Shown: positions 19,328 through 28,239, counted from the stretch's first letter. The stretch: 47,069 bases of DNA from Chloroflexota bacterium (GCA_016875555.1 VGPG01000003.1:1-47069); one strand, 5' to 3'. Numbers and translations are program-made. Notes: a model not told the origin generated them from the sequence alone.

Positions 19328-20049
19328 GGGATATTCAACTCCTGTCCGACAAGCAAATTATCAGGATTTTGCAGATACGGATTAACTTCTTCGATTTCGG
19401 CAACAGTCACATTAAAGCGTTCTGCAATTGCGCCGAGGGTATCACCTGGTTTGACGTAGTACACGGTCACATTAGTTGGTTCTTCGGGTGATGGCACCAA
19501 CGTTGCAGTTGGTTGAGATGCGACAGGGGCAGTTGTCGGCTCAGGCGTCGGTTCGGCAGTTGCTTGAGCCTCTTCGCTGGTATCGGTAATGACACCGGTA
19601 TCGCTGAGTACGGTCGAATCAGTGATGACACCGGTGTCGGTGAGCACAGTCGAATCGGTGAGTACGGTTGAGTCGGTAAGTACATCGGTGGCGGTGATAA
19701 CAACGGTTGGTGTGAACGTGGGTACGGGGGTAATGGTAACCTCTGGGTATGGCGTTGGTGTGCCGGCGTTTTCGAGGAGTTCGGCCTCTGCTTCAAGGTT
19801 GACATCTGACTGACGATTGACCGAAGAAGCCACGGGGAGGAGCAAGGTGAAGTTTGCGATTCGCAGACTACTAATATTTACGCTGGCCAAGCTGAGTACG
19901 ATGCTTACGATTGCGATGGCCAACAAAATGGCAACCGCACCGACACCGCGCGACGGGAGGACCCGCATTAACAGACGCAACAGGAGTGCGCCAAGTAGCG
20001 GTAAAACGAGTGCCGCGACCAATAATGGGGTTATCATTGATTCAGACAC
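19324..20049 (-). CDS. Membrane protein with Ser/Thr-rich repeat linker and C-terminal LysM domain
   Basis: The ~241-residue protein starts with two hydrophobic segments (about residues 6-25 and 36-54). A Thr/Pro/Ser-rich linker follows, which includes a tandem repeat of the type DSTVLT / DTGVIT. A C-terminal LysM domain (about the last 45 residues; YYVKPGDTLGAIAERFNV) would bind peptidoglycan or chitin-like glycan. A frame is open to 20076, but GGGAGG lies five bases before a GTG at 20049, which is the preferred start; ATG 20037 is an alternative. It is 59 nt downstream of mutS2 and overlaps the YcxB-like gene by 4 nt. Confidence 0.75.
   Translation of the reverse strand: MSESMITPLLVAALVLPLLGALLLRLLMRVLPSRGVGAVAILLAIAIVSIVLSLASVNISSLRIANFTLLLPVASSVNRQSDVNLEAEAELLENAGTPTPYPEVTITPVPTFTPTVVITATDVLTDSTVLTDSTVLTDTGVITDSTVLSDTGVITDTSEEAQATAEPTPEPTTAPVASQPTATLVPSPEEPTNVTVYYVKPGDTLGAIAERFNVTVAEIEEVNPYLQNPDNLLVGQELNIP
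19581..19686 (-). repeat. Tandem 18-bp repeat in the LysM-protein linker
   Basis: About six imperfect 18-bp units encode hexapeptides such as DSTVLT and DTGVIT. Such coding minisatellites can gain or lose whole units without frameshift, so linker length may vary among strains. Confidence 0.7.
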
Positions 20050-20108
20050 GCTAACCTCCCTATACCTGTGATGCATACATCATCATAAACAAGACGCAAA
20101 ACCATGTG

Positions 20109-22577
20109 TCAGTGTTCGTTCAAGTGTACTACAGTTACCCCTTCGCCACCACTTGCACCACCTCCGGACAACGATTTGACTTGACGGTGGCGTTGCAACT
20201 GGTCACGCAGACTTTGGCGCAATGCGCCCGACCCTTTGCCGTGAATGATTCGCACAAACGGCAAGCTGGCTCGATAGGCATCATCAATGTAGCGGTCAAC
20301 ACGTTCGATCGCCTCAGCGGCACGCATGCCACGCACGTCAATTTCAATAGAAACTTCAGGTGTTGATGGTACATACGTATGCCGTTGCACCTGAGCGACT
20401 GGTTCTTTGCGTTGACCGGGTCGAAGTTCACTCAATTTGACGGTTATACGAAATCCACCAACTTGGACGATTGCTTGATCATCTTCGGCGTCAATGGTGA
20501 CCACATCGCCCGTCATGTTCACTGACGGCACAAAGACTGCGTCACCAACCTGTATCGGTCGTTGTACCTCCACAACCGGTTGGATTACCGGTGCATTAGG
20601 GCGCCGTTGTTTGGCCAAGCGCTCGCTTGCTTGTTGTTGTACATCAACGGCGCGCTGTTGCGCCTCTTCCATCCACTTTTTGGTGACGGTGACTTGTTGT
20701 ACGTCATCACGTAAACGCCGGAGCTCTGCACGCACCTGTTTGACTTCGTTTTCGATGGCGTGTGCTGCGGCTAAGCGTTCTTCTTCGAGTCGCTGGTCGA
20801 AGCGTTGGCGCTCATGTGCCATCTCGGCTTTGAGTTGCTCAGCTTCGGCCTGCACATGGTTGGCGCGCTGGAGTAACACGGCAGCTTCTTGCCGTTCGCG
20901 TTGAATCGCGGCTAGCAAGGAGTCGACTTGGAGTTCCTGGTTGGGCAGGGTCGCACGAGCACTTTCGATGATGGCAGGGTCGAGTCCGAGTCGTGTGGCG
21001 ATAGCCAACGCATTTGAGCGACCCGGCACACCAATCATCAGGCGATAGGTTGGTGAAAGCGTCTCCGCATTGAACTCGACGGAGGCGTTTTGGACGCCAG
21101 GGGTGCTATACGCAAACGCTTTGAGTTCGGCATAGTGCGTTGTCGCAATCGCGAAGACGCCGCGATTGAGCAGGTGTTCGACAATAGCGCGGGCGAGCGC
21201 CGAACCCTCGACAGGATCAGTGCCTGCACCCAGTTCATCAAGGAGCACCAGCGCAGGTAATTCATCACGAAAGACAGCCGCCTGTGGACGCCATTCATCA
21301 ACACCACGGGCATGCACCTGAGACGGCGTCAACTCCACCACATGATCAAGATTGGCAAGAATTTTGATGATATTGGTGAGATGTGACGAAAAGGTCGAAA
21401 GACTCTGTTCGATGCTCTGCTCATCACCGATATCTGCATAGATCTGTCCAAAAATCGGCAACGTTGAGCCATCATTGGCAGGAATGAAGAGTCCTGACTG
21501 AGCCATGATTGCCAAGAGCCCGGTGGTTTTGAGCGAGACCGTCTTGCCACCGGTGTTTGGGCCAGTAATCAAGGTGATGCGCGTGGTGTGTGGCATCGTC
21601 ATATCAATCGGCACGACTTTGGTCGGGTCAATCAGCGGGTGTCGAGCTTTGATGAGGTGTACGTGTGGATCGTGCCCTTGCATCACATCGATTATCTGCG
21701 GTTCGACCGCGCGAATTTGCCCGGCAAAGCGTGCTTTGCACAACGCAAAGTCGATGGTGGCGAGTGCTGTGATGCCGGCGTGAATGGCACTGGCGTGGGC
21801 ACCTACAAGGTCGGAGAGCTCGGCCAAAATACGTGCGACCTCATCGGCTTCATCGAGTTGGAGCTCGCGCAGTTTATTGTTGAGTTCAACGACGACAAGT
21901 GGTTCGATGTAGAGGGTGATGCCTTTGCCGGACTGGTCGTGTACCAATCCTTTGACCACCCGCTTATGGCTGGCTTTGACGGGCACCACATACCGACCAT
22001 TGCGAATTGTGACGATATTTTCTTGGAGGGCATCTGCATATTGCCCCGATGAGACGATATGTTGCAGACGTTCTTGTACGCGCCCCATGGTAATGCGGAT
22101 TTCGTTGCGCAACGAGGCGAGTTTAGCACTTGCCGTATCGAGTACGTCGCCATCGTTGTTGATGGAGTGCTCAATGCGATCCTCGATAGCAGGGAAGATC
22201 GGCAGTTGTTGAATATATGCAAACAGCTGGGGCACACGAGTACTATCAATGCGTACGAGCGCCTGACGAAAGCGACGCGCTGCAGCAAGCGTTCGTGCGA
22301 TTTCGAGGAGGACAATTGCATCTAGCACGCCGCCACGTGCTGCCAATGTGACAGCGTCGCGCACGTCTCGTGCGGCCCCAATCGTGAGATCAGGATACTC
22401 GTCGAGGAGATACCGTGCTTCGCGGGTTTGACTGAGCGCCACGCCGATTTCGAAGGCGTCGGTTGATGGTACAAGTGCCTCAGCCATCTGGCGTGACGCA
22501 ACAAAACTCGCATGGCGTGCGAGCATGGTGCGGATAGCGGGAAACTCAAGCGTCGTAAGCGTGTGTGTGGAAATCAT
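20109..22577 (-). CDS. mutS2: Endonuclease MutS2
   Basis: The 822-residue protein has the MutS2 layout: MutS-type core and lever regions, ATPase with Walker A GPNTGGKT (residues 339-346) and Walker B VLLDELGAGTDPVEG, a long coiled coil, a KOW-like beta segment, and a C-terminal Smr nuclease domain (IDVRGMRAAEAIERVD ... IHGKGSGALRQ). It lacks the mismatch-recognition domain of MutS1. The family limits homologous recombination and, in some bacteria, rescues collided ribosomes. It starts 5 nt after the cvpA stop, with no good ribosome binding site, so translational coupling to cvpA is likely. It is slightly longer than the usual ~785 residues. Confidence 0.95.
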   Translation of the reverse strand: MISTHTLTTLEFPAIRTMLARHASFVASRQMAEALVPSTDAFEIGVALSQTREARYLLDEYPDLTIGAARDVRDAVTLAARGGVLDAIVLLEIARTLAAARRFRQALVRIDSTRVPQLFAYIQQLPIFPAIEDRIEHSINNDGDVLDTASAKLASLRNEIRITMGRVQERLQHIVSSGQYADALQENIVTIRNGRYVVPVKASHKRVVKGLVHDQSGKGITLYIEPLVVVELNNKLRELQLDEADEVARILAELSDLVGAHASAIHAGITALATIDFALCKARFAGQIRAVEPQIIDVMQGHDPHVHLIKARHPLIDPTKVVPIDMTMPHTTRITLITGPNTGGKTVSLKTTGLLAIMAQSGLFIPANDGSTLPIFGQIYADIGDEQSIEQSLSTFSSHLTNIIKILANLDHVVELTPSQVHARGVDEWRPQAAVFRDELPALVLLDELGAGTDPVEGSALARAIVEHLLNRGVFAIATTHYAELKAFAYSTPGVQNASVEFNAETLSPTYRLMIGVPGRSNALAIATRLGLDPAIIESARATLPNQELQVDSLLAAIQRERQEAAVLLQRANHVQAEAEQLKAEMAHERQRFDQRLEEERLAAAHAIENEVKQVRAELRRLRDDVQQVTVTKKWMEEAQQRAVDVQQQASERLAKQRRPNAPVIQPVVEVQRPIQVGDAVFVPSVNMTGDVVTIDAEDDQAIVQVGGFRITVKLSELRPGQRKEPVAQVQRHTYVPSTPEVSIEIDVRGMRAAEAIERVDRYIDDAYRASLPFVRIIHGKGSGALRQSLRDQLQRHRQVKSLSGGGASGGEGVTVVHLNEH

Positions 22578-22582
22578 GCAAG

Positions 22583-23143
22583 TTACTGGCTACTCACTGG
22601 AAATAATTCGTATATATCACTATAGACAAACATGTCTATCCAACTGACAACATGGGGTGCGATATTGATGGCAAGGGGGCGAATTAATGCGGATTCAGCA
22701 ATCATCTGTTGGATGTTGGGGACAAGCAAAAAGGAGTTTGTCCCTGGTTCAATGGTGATTGTTTGACTGAGGAGCAACAGGTGTGACGCAATGCCCCAGA
22801 CAACAACGATGACAAATCCGTTGATAAGCATGCCAAGGCTACGACTCAAGAATGCGCCACCACTTTGTGCATCAAAAAACCGAAACGTGTACATGCCCAT
22901 TAAGAGCAAGACCGTCCAGAAGAGGGTGAACATGCCCAAAAATGATAAAATGTGGCTTTCGAGCAAGCTAATATTTGAGTATAAGTGGAATGTGTCACCC
23001 ACTTTTTGGAAATACAAGCCTGCAAGGACAAGAGCGACATATGCCACGATGGCAGTGACCATTGGACGCACAATGCCTTGCATAACCCCGATTAACATGG
23101 CCAACAAAAAGACGATGACGCTGAAAAAATCGAAGATACTCAT
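22583..23143 (-). CDS. CvpA-family membrane protein
   Basis: The ~186-residue protein has four or five membrane segments, beginning MSIFDFFSVIVFLLAM and including a GVMQGIVRPM loop of CvpA/colicin V production-type proteins. Upstream ATGs at 23149 and 23167 exist; ATG 23143 is spaced eight bases from GGGAG and is chosen. cvpA next to mutS2 is a known pairing in several phyla, though the shared role is unclear. The gene heads a - strand group with mutS2 and three envelope genes. Confidence 0.75.
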   Translation of the reverse strand: MSIFDFFSVIVFLLAMLIGVMQGIVRPMVTAIVAYVALVLAGLYFQKVGDTFHLYSNISLLESHILSFLGMFTLFWTVLLLMGMYTFRFFDAQSGGAFLSRSLGMLINGFVIVVVWGIASHLLLLSQTITIEPGTNSFLLVPNIQQMIAESALIRPLAINIAPHVVSWIDMFVYSDIYELFPVSSQ

Positions 23144-23176
23144 CACCATCACTCCCACCACAAACAAACACTACAA

Positions 23177-23185
23177 AGTATAGCA
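23177..23185 (-). promoter_or_regulatory. Extended -10 promoter of cvpA-mutS2
   Basis: On the - strand TGCTATACT is an extended -10 element (TGn + TATACT) about 35 bp upstream of the cvpA start. A TTGACA lies only 11 bp further up, too close to act as a normal -35 with it. Confidence 0.5.
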
Positions 23186-23278
23186 CACAAGGTTGTCAAT
23201 CGATGATGATGTGTGTCATTGTTCTTTGCAATCGACAATCACCGATGCATATGCACAAGATTTGGTACACTACACATA

Positions 23279-23305
23279 CATGCTGGCATTCATGCGACCA
23301 GCATG
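23279..23305 (+). promoter_or_regulatory. Inverted repeat before the small exported protein gene
   Basis: CATGCTGG (23279-23286) and CCAGCATG (23298-23305) are perfect complements around 11 bases, ending 17 bp before the ATG at 23323. It could be an operator or a leader hairpin; no T run is present. Confidence 0.35.
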
Positions 23306-23322
23306 CCAAAGCTGAGGAACAT

Positions 23323-23883
23323 ATGAAACGCATCATACAACTCGTGTTGGGCTTAATAGTTTTATTCGTGGTGTTTGTGGGTGTGACACAATCGAACACG
23401 TTGACGGGGCTCGTACGTGATGTGCTGGGCTTGGTCATGACTGACGTTACTGAGCAATTGCCGGTGGTGGAGGACATGCTGCCGGCCATCGAAGGTGAGA
23501 TTCCTATTCCCACAATTGATGTGCCAGCCATCGCGGTTGAAGGGAACACTATTCGACTCACTGAAGCAGAGATTAATGGACTTGTAGGTAACTTTGGCAA
23601 CGAACAAGTGCAGGTCACCCAAGTGCGTTTGGTCCCCGATCAAATAGTCTTGGTGCTGACGGTGGCCGGATTGTCGACTGAACTCACGGCAAATTTGGCG
23701 GCCATTGATGGTCAGGTGGTCGTCCAAAATCCAGCCCTCTCGGGAGTGGCAGGATCACTCATTCCGATTGACGAATTGGTGGGTCCGTTACAAGCGGCAA
23801 TTAATCAAGTCATCGCCCAAAATGCGCCTGTCAAGTCAATTCGAGTAGAAAATGGTGCGGTTGAAGTGGAACTCAACCGATAA
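23323..23883 (+). CDS. Small exported or membrane-anchored protein of unknown function
   Basis: The ~186-residue protein is not recognised. It opens with MKRIIQLVLGLIVLFVVFVGV, a signal peptide or membrane anchor, and continues with a Val/Ile-rich, acidic region of short beta-type segments (ITRL- and QVRLVPDQIVLVLTV-like) resembling small beta-sandwich or lipid-binding exported domains. A frame is open from 23203, but ATG 23323 has GAGGAA at the right distance and begins with the signal sequence. The gene stands alone between divergent cvpA and the downstream CtaB fusion, which has its own promoter. Confidence 0.65.
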   Translation: MKRIIQLVLGLIVLFVVFVGVTQSNTLTGLVRDVLGLVMTDVTEQLPVVEDMLPAIEGEIPIPTIDVPAIAVEGNTIRLTEAEINGLVGNFGNEQVQVTQVRLVPDQIVLVLTVAGLSTELTANLAAIDGQVVVQNPALSGVAGSLIPIDELVGPLQAAINQVIAQNAPVKSIRVENGAVEVELNR

Positions 23884-23924
23884 ACGAATGTTCATGGGTG
23901 TACCACAAAAGCGGCTATGGTAAA

Positions 23925-23953
23925 TTGACACGACCTAGGCCATATGCTACACT
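23925..23953 (+). promoter_or_regulatory. Sigma70-type promoter of the ctaA-like/ctaB fusion gene
   Basis: A perfect TTGACA (23925-23930), 17 bp, then TACACT (23948-23953). Start of transcription near 23960 excludes the upstream ATG at 23944 and supports ATG 23989. Confidence 0.7.
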
Positions 23954-23988
23954 CGCAACGCTCATTAGAGCGTCAATGGGGGTATTGT

Positions 23989-25665
23989 ATGCAAGAATCG
24001 TTGCCAACACTCGCACCGAGCAATCGAATTGCCACAGCGCTGGCAATTGGCGTGGCGCTCGGCGTAGCGAGTTTGCCAGTATTTGAACGACACGCAACCG
24101 TCATTGTACCGTTGATCGCGGTGATGGCGCTGTTTGTTGCGACACTGGCGTGGGTATATACGGCACCGTTGCGTTGGCCATCTGTAGGTCTACTTATTGC
24201 AACGATACCGATGTTAGTATGGCCCACTATTCATGAAATGATGCTTATACCGCTGGTGGTCAGTGGGTATGTGTTAGGTGTGGCATTTGTGCCAGAGGTG
24301 GCGCATCAACGTCTTGGCGCTCGTGCTGAGGCGGCGCGGCGGCAGTATCGCATCATGGCAATCGCAACGGTGGCCGCACTCGTCGTCGTCTCTCTGTTGG
24401 GCGGCTTGGGGAGTGTGGTATGTGCAGCCTTGCCGTTGTGTACGGATGCAACGGATTTAGCTCAGTTACAAAACAGTCATCGCATCATCAGCGTGCCTGC
24501 GGGTATATTGACGCTCATCCTGGTGTTTCAGACGGTGCGCACGTTTGGGAGTAGTACGCCGATGGTGATGTGGTTGGCGGTGAGTGTTGTAGTACTCATG
24601 ACCACTCAACTCCTGGTCGGCTTGGGCGTGGCCACGGCGGTCATTGACACCACGGTGCACGCCAGTCTGAGTCTGGTGACGCTGAGCGTGACAGCCGTGT
24701 TAGTTGCAACAACATGGCGACTAGTGTGGCCAAACAAAAAACATGATATGCCAACACCGGAGATGGTGACCATCGGTGATACGGTCGTCACATACACGTG
24801 GCGTGAAAAAGTCAAAGACTACGTGAGTCTGACCAAGCCAGGAGTCATCTCGTTGTTGATTCTGACAACGATTACGAGTATGTACATCACTCCTGCAGGC
24901 ATGCCAAGCCTGGCGCTCGTCATCTGGACGTCGATTGGCGGGTGGTTGATGGCCGCAGCCTCGCACTCATTCAACTGTTATCTCGATCGTGATATTGATG
25001 TGTTGATGGGGCGCACGGGCCGCCGTCCTATTCCAAGCGGACGCATCCCTGGGTGGCATGCAATCGTGCTCGGGTTCGTTTTGATGATTGCTGCGACTGC
25101 GATTCTGGTGTTGGCCGTTAATTGGCTAGCGGCGGCGTTGTCGTTTGCTGGGTTGGTCTATTACGTATTGATTTATACGATGTGGCTCAAGCGCACCAGT
25201 TTCAATAACATCGTGATTGGTGGCGGTGCTGGTGCATTCCCACCGTTGGTCGGATGGGCTGCGGTGACCGGGAGTCTTTCGTTGCCGTCGCTCTTCTTGT
25301 TTGCCATCATCTTCTACTGGACACCACCACATTTCTGGGCGTTGGCGATTATCCGCGCCAAAGACTACGCCAATGCCGGTGTGCCAATGTTGCCAGTAGT
25401 GGCCGGTGATCACGAGACGCGTTGGCAAATTGTGTTGTACACCATACTCATGTTCATTGTGACCATTATTCCCACGCCACTCCACATGCTGGGGACGGCG
25501 TATTTGGTGATGGCCATTGTGCTGGGGGGGATTTTTGGCTACTACGCCGTGCGCCTCTACCGTCAGGGCACCACGCAATCGGCGTGGGGGCTGTACCGCT
25601 ACTCCCTGCTGTATTTGGCGTTGCTGTTCGGTGCGATGGTGATAGATCGTGTGTATTTTGTGTGA
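23989..25665 (+). CDS. ctaB: Fusion of a CtaA-like domain and protoheme IX farnesyltransferase (heme O synthase)
   Basis: The ~558-residue protein is all membrane. The C-terminal ~285 residues are a complete UbiA-family CtaB: KDYVSLTKPGVISL, the prenyl-diphosphate/Mg site NCYLDRDIDVLMGRT, and the second motif around WTPPHFWALAIIRAKDY. CtaB converts heme B to heme O for terminal oxidases. The N-terminal ~270 residues have about seven or eight helices resembling CtaA/COX15 (heme A synthase): CAALPLCTD, NSHR and TTVHASL are visible, i.e. one His pair of a CtaA bundle. The first half has no clear equivalent pair, so the CtaA part may be partial or inactive. ATG 23989 has GGGGGT upstream. It probably supports the same oxidase as the CuA subunit at 13.4 kb. 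Confidence 0.85.
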   Translation: MQESLPTLAPSNRIATALAIGVALGVASLPVFERHATVIVPLIAVMALFVATLAWVYTAPLRWPSVGLLIATIPMLVWPTIHEMMLIPLVVSGYVLGVAFVPEVAHQRLGARAEAARRQYRIMAIATVAALVVVSLLGGLGSVVCAALPLCTDATDLAQLQNSHRIISVPAGILTLILVFQTVRTFGSSTPMVMWLAVSVVVLMTTQLLVGLGVATAVIDTTVHASLSLVTLSVTAVLVATTWRLVWPNKKHDMPTPEMVTIGDTVVTYTWREKVKDYVSLTKPGVISLLILTTITSMYITPAGMPSLALVIWTSIGGWLMAAASHSFNCYLDRDIDVLMGRTGRRPIPSGRIPGWHAIVLGFVLMIAATAILVLAVNWLAAALSFAGLVYYVLIYTMWLKRTSFNNIVIGGGAGAFPPLVGWAAVTGSLSLPSLFLFAIIFYWTPPHFWALAIIRAKDYANAGVPMLPVVAGDHETRWQIVLYTILMFIVTIIPTPLHMLGTAYLVMAIVLGGIFGYYAVRLYRQGTTQSAWGLYRYSLLYLALLFGAMVIDRVYFV

Positions 25666-25695
25666 TGGATGTGCGGGTTGGTACGGAGCACTGCG

Positions 25696-26652
25696 ATGAC
25701 CTCATTCTTTCTATTGGCGAGTGTCGCCCTGATTGTCGGGCTGATCGTGATGATGCGCCCCCTCGCCCCACAACCGCGCCCCACGCAGGCATCACCCAAC
25801 CCCGCACCACCTGCCACCATGCCACCGTGGCAGGCATGGCAGGTGGCGCCTGGACTGCAGGGATATGCGTGGGAAGTCGCACAGCCGCGGGCAATCGTGC
25901 TCCTGCAACACGGCTATGCGGATTACGCATTGCGCTTCGTGAGTGAATACCACCAGCTCATCCCCAAGCTCTACGCCCAGGGATTCAGTGTGTACGCCAT
26001 GGATTTGCATGGGCACGGCTATGCGACCGGGGCACGCGGGGTGCTCGATGTGCGCCACGCCGTCGCCGATCATATGCAGGCACGGCGGCTTTTGGCCACG
26101 CACGGGGCACCGGTGTTTGTGATCGGGCATTCGCTGGGTGGGTTGATTACTGCGGCCAGCGTGGGGGCAGATGCCACTGGCCTGGCCGGGGTGATTTTGA
26201 TGAGCCCGGCCTTGCCGGCACCCATCCCTGGGCTGGTGCGTGGGATCCTCAATCTGCTGGCGCGCATCAATCCCCAGGCTGCCATCCCACTCCCTGCGGC
26301 GCCAGAGTCAGGCTTGTCGCGCGATGGGGCATATATTGCACGCGCCACCGCCGACCCTATCATCTACCACGCCCATGTGACCATGCTGACGGCGGCGACG
26401 GCGCTGGATGTGGCTGCCACGCTGCCGGCACAGTTGCCGCACTGGCGCACCCCCACGCTCATCCAGCACGGCAGCGCCGACACGTGGGCTGACCCACTGG
26501 GGAGCAGTGCCGTTGCGGCGCAGCTCACGGGCGCCGATTGCACACTTCTCACCTACCCCGATGGGCGCCATAACCTGCTGTGCGACGACGACCAAGTGCA
26601 GGTCTACCACGACATCCGCACCTGGTTGGAGCGCTGGGCATCGCGCATGTAG
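25696..26652 (+). CDS. Membrane-anchored alpha/beta hydrolase (monoacylglycerol lipase-like)
   Basis: The ~318-residue protein has an N-terminal membrane segment (about residues 3-20), a Pro-rich linker, then an alpha/beta hydrolase domain of the Hydrolase_4 type. The oxyanion HG is in LLQHGYADY (about 72-73), the nucleophile is S146 in GHSLGG, the Asp is in GSADTWADP, and the His in DGRHNLLCD. This set matches monoacylglycerol lipases and lysophospholipases. A frame begins at 25669, but GGAG lies seven bases before ATG 25696. It follows the ctaB fusion by 30 nt and overlaps the next gene tail-to-tail by 49 bp. G+C is clearly higher than in the genes before it. Confidence 0.85.
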   Translation: MTSFFLLASVALIVGLIVMMRPLAPQPRPTQASPNPAPPATMPPWQAWQVAPGLQGYAWEVAQPRAIVLLQHGYADYALRFVSEYHQLIPKLYAQGFSVYAMDLHGHGYATGARGVLDVRHAVADHMQARRLLATHGAPVFVIGHSLGGLITAASVGADATGLAGVILMSPALPAPIPGLVRGILNLLARINPQAAIPLPAAPESGLSRDGAYIARATADPIIYHAHVTMLTAATALDVAATLPAQLPHWRTPTLIQHGSADTWADPLGSSAVAAQLTGADCTLLTYPDGRHNLLCDDDQVQVYHDIRTWLERWASRM

Positions 26653-27305
26653 AGCGGTAGCTGTTTGGCGTATTGCTTGCGCTGTGTCATATCAAACGTG
26701 GGGTGATGCGGCAGCACGATCATGATGCCCTCGGCGTATTCTTCGGCAGTACACTGACCCAGCACCACCATCAGAACCAGCAAAAGGCTGGCGCGATGAT
26801 TCTGGTAGAGTGTCATCACCGCGGTCTGTTGCGCCGGATGTAGTGCGTGGAGCGCGCGGGTCACCACGTCAATGAAGTGTGCATCGGGCGCTGCATCATC
26901 GTTGGGCAACGTGCACTGCTGCGCGGCCAGCCACTGCACCAACGCGCGCCACGCCCACAGCTGATCCACGTGCTCGGGGCCAGGCGCGTGCGTGAGTGTG
27001 ATGTCGTGCGCTTCTAGCAGATGGGGCAACTGCGCGACCAACTGCGGAAACGATACGGCGATCAGGTCGTACTGCGTGGCATACAACGAAAAGTAGTTGA
27101 TGTCGGTGACGTCGAGCTTGCCCGTCAGCCACGCTTCGCGTTGGATGGCGCTGATAATGTCGCGCGTGGTGTGGCTCACCCACAGCCCGGCTGGAGTGGT
27201 GAGCGGTTTGTCGCTGGCATACAGACCGACGCAACCATCCTTGGTGCGGATGTCGAGGGCTTGTAGGTCACGGGTGTTCCAGTGTTTGGCACGGTGGTCT
27301 TTCAT
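26604..27305 (-). CDS. Unrecognised 233-residue protein
   Basis: I do not recognise a family. The start is well supported: AGGAG lies about 7 nt before the ATG at 27305, and codon use matches the neighbours. The product is soluble and mixed helical, with a hydrophobic helix near LLLVLMVVLGQC (about residue 180), many His residues, and a basic C-terminus (MTQRKQYAKQLPLYMRDAQR). The gene converges on the hydrolase gene and shares 49 bp with it, so the two cannot both end in a separate terminator there. It is preceded by a hairpin that closes the ABC transporter operon, so it is likely transcribed on its own. Confidence 0.7.
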   Translation of the reverse strand: MKDHRAKHWNTRDLQALDIRTKDGCVGLYASDKPLTTPAGLWVSHTTRDIISAIQREAWLTGKLDVTDINYFSLYATQYDLIAVSFPQLVAQLPHLLEAHDITLTHAPGPEHVDQLWAWRALVQWLAAQQCTLPNDDAAPDAHFIDVVTRALHALHPAQQTAVMTLYQNHRASLLLVLMVVLGQCTAEEYAEGIMIVLPHHPTFDMTQRKQYAKQLPLYMRDAQRSNQVRMSW

Positions 27306-27370
27306 CGTAGTATGCTCCTTTTCAAATATTTCTCAAACCATGTGAATTATAGCAAAGTGACGTAATATAT

Positions 27371-27401
27371 GCCGAGACGCATGTGACGCATGCGTCTCGG
27401 C
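27371..27401 (-). terminator. Stable hairpin at the end of the ABC importer operon
   Basis: GCCGAGACGCATG (27371-27383) pairs with CATGCGTCTCGGC (27389-27401) across 5 nt. It is 11 bp after the stop of the isomerase gene. There is no T run on the - strand, so it may be a 3' end stabiliser or a weak terminator. Confidence 0.6.
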
Positions 27402-27412
27402 GGTGGGATGTG

Positions 27413-28228
27413 TTAGTTCACAAACCCTTTTTGTGCCAGAAAATCAAAGCCACGCATGACGTCGTGAGGGGAGACTTCCAGAATCATACGTGGTGCATGT
27501 GATAGCGATTGCAATGCGCGAAACACGGCAAACCAGCAGAGTGTGCCGTCGCCAGGCGCCCAGTGGCGATCGTATAATCCATCGGTATCTTGCAAATGCA
27601 CATGTGCCAATAAATCATTAGCATCAAAAATCCACTGATCTGGTGACGGGCCACCGAATTGTTGCATCAGATGAGCATGTCCCACATCTACACTCAAACG
27701 TACGAATGGGGTGTCAAACGAGCGCACCAGTTCGATGAGTGGCCGCGTGTGCACGTCGCTACAGACTTCGAGCACGATTTGGCACGACTGCGATTCCGCA
27801 TGAGCCACAATCGGATCCAAAAGTTTGTGCACAGTAGCTATTTCATTGCGGAACCCTGTGTTGTTGGTGTGCACAATCTGTGGATGTCCGAAACAGCCGA
27901 ATGGACTGTGCAACACCATCTGTGTCGCACCAATCGCATCCGCAAACGCCAGACCTTGGCGCAAACGTTGCTGTATCACATGGGTGACCAGCGTATCATC
28001 ACACAAAAGCGACAATCCTTCGGTTGGTCCATGGATACCGAGTCGTCCCGTAAAGGTGGCCAACTGGGTGCGGATGGCATGCACGCGATCGTGCAAATCC
28101 TCGTCCAAACAGTTCGCATAAAACGGGTCGTCGATTTCGAGGTCTCGTTGATCGGCAATTATCCACTCACTGAACTGTGCGAGTTGTGCTGATGGTAACG
28201 AAACCCCCATACGCATGATGTCATTCAT
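27413..28228 (-). CDS. Sugar phosphate isomerase/epimerase-like TIM barrel protein
   Basis: The 271-residue protein has the xylose-isomerase-like TIM-barrel pattern: LGIHGPTEG, MVLHSPFGC, IVLEVCSD, LSVDVGHAHLM, and HVHLQDTDG with metal-type His, Glu and Asp residues at strand ends. Members isomerise or epimerise sugars, inosose or related compounds, or act as endonuclease IV relatives. ATG 28228 has GAGGAG upstream. It is the last gene of the importer operon, 11 nt after the fused ATPase gene, so it may act on the imported compound; that compound is not deducible. Confidence 0.75.
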   Translation of the reverse strand: MNDIMRMGVSLPSAQLAQFSEWIIADQRDLEIDDPFYANCLDEDLHDRVHAIRTQLATFTGRLGIHGPTEGLSLLCDDTLVTHVIQQRLRQGLAFADAIGATQMVLHSPFGCFGHPQIVHTNNTGFRNEIATVHKLLDPIVAHAESQSCQIVLEVCSDVHTRPLIELVRSFDTPFVRLSVDVGHAHLMQQFGGPSPDQWIFDANDLLAHVHLQDTDGLYDRHWAPGDGTLCWFAVFRALQSLSHAPRMILEVSPHDVMRGFDFLAQKGFVN

Positions 28229-28239
28229 AGATTTCTCCT

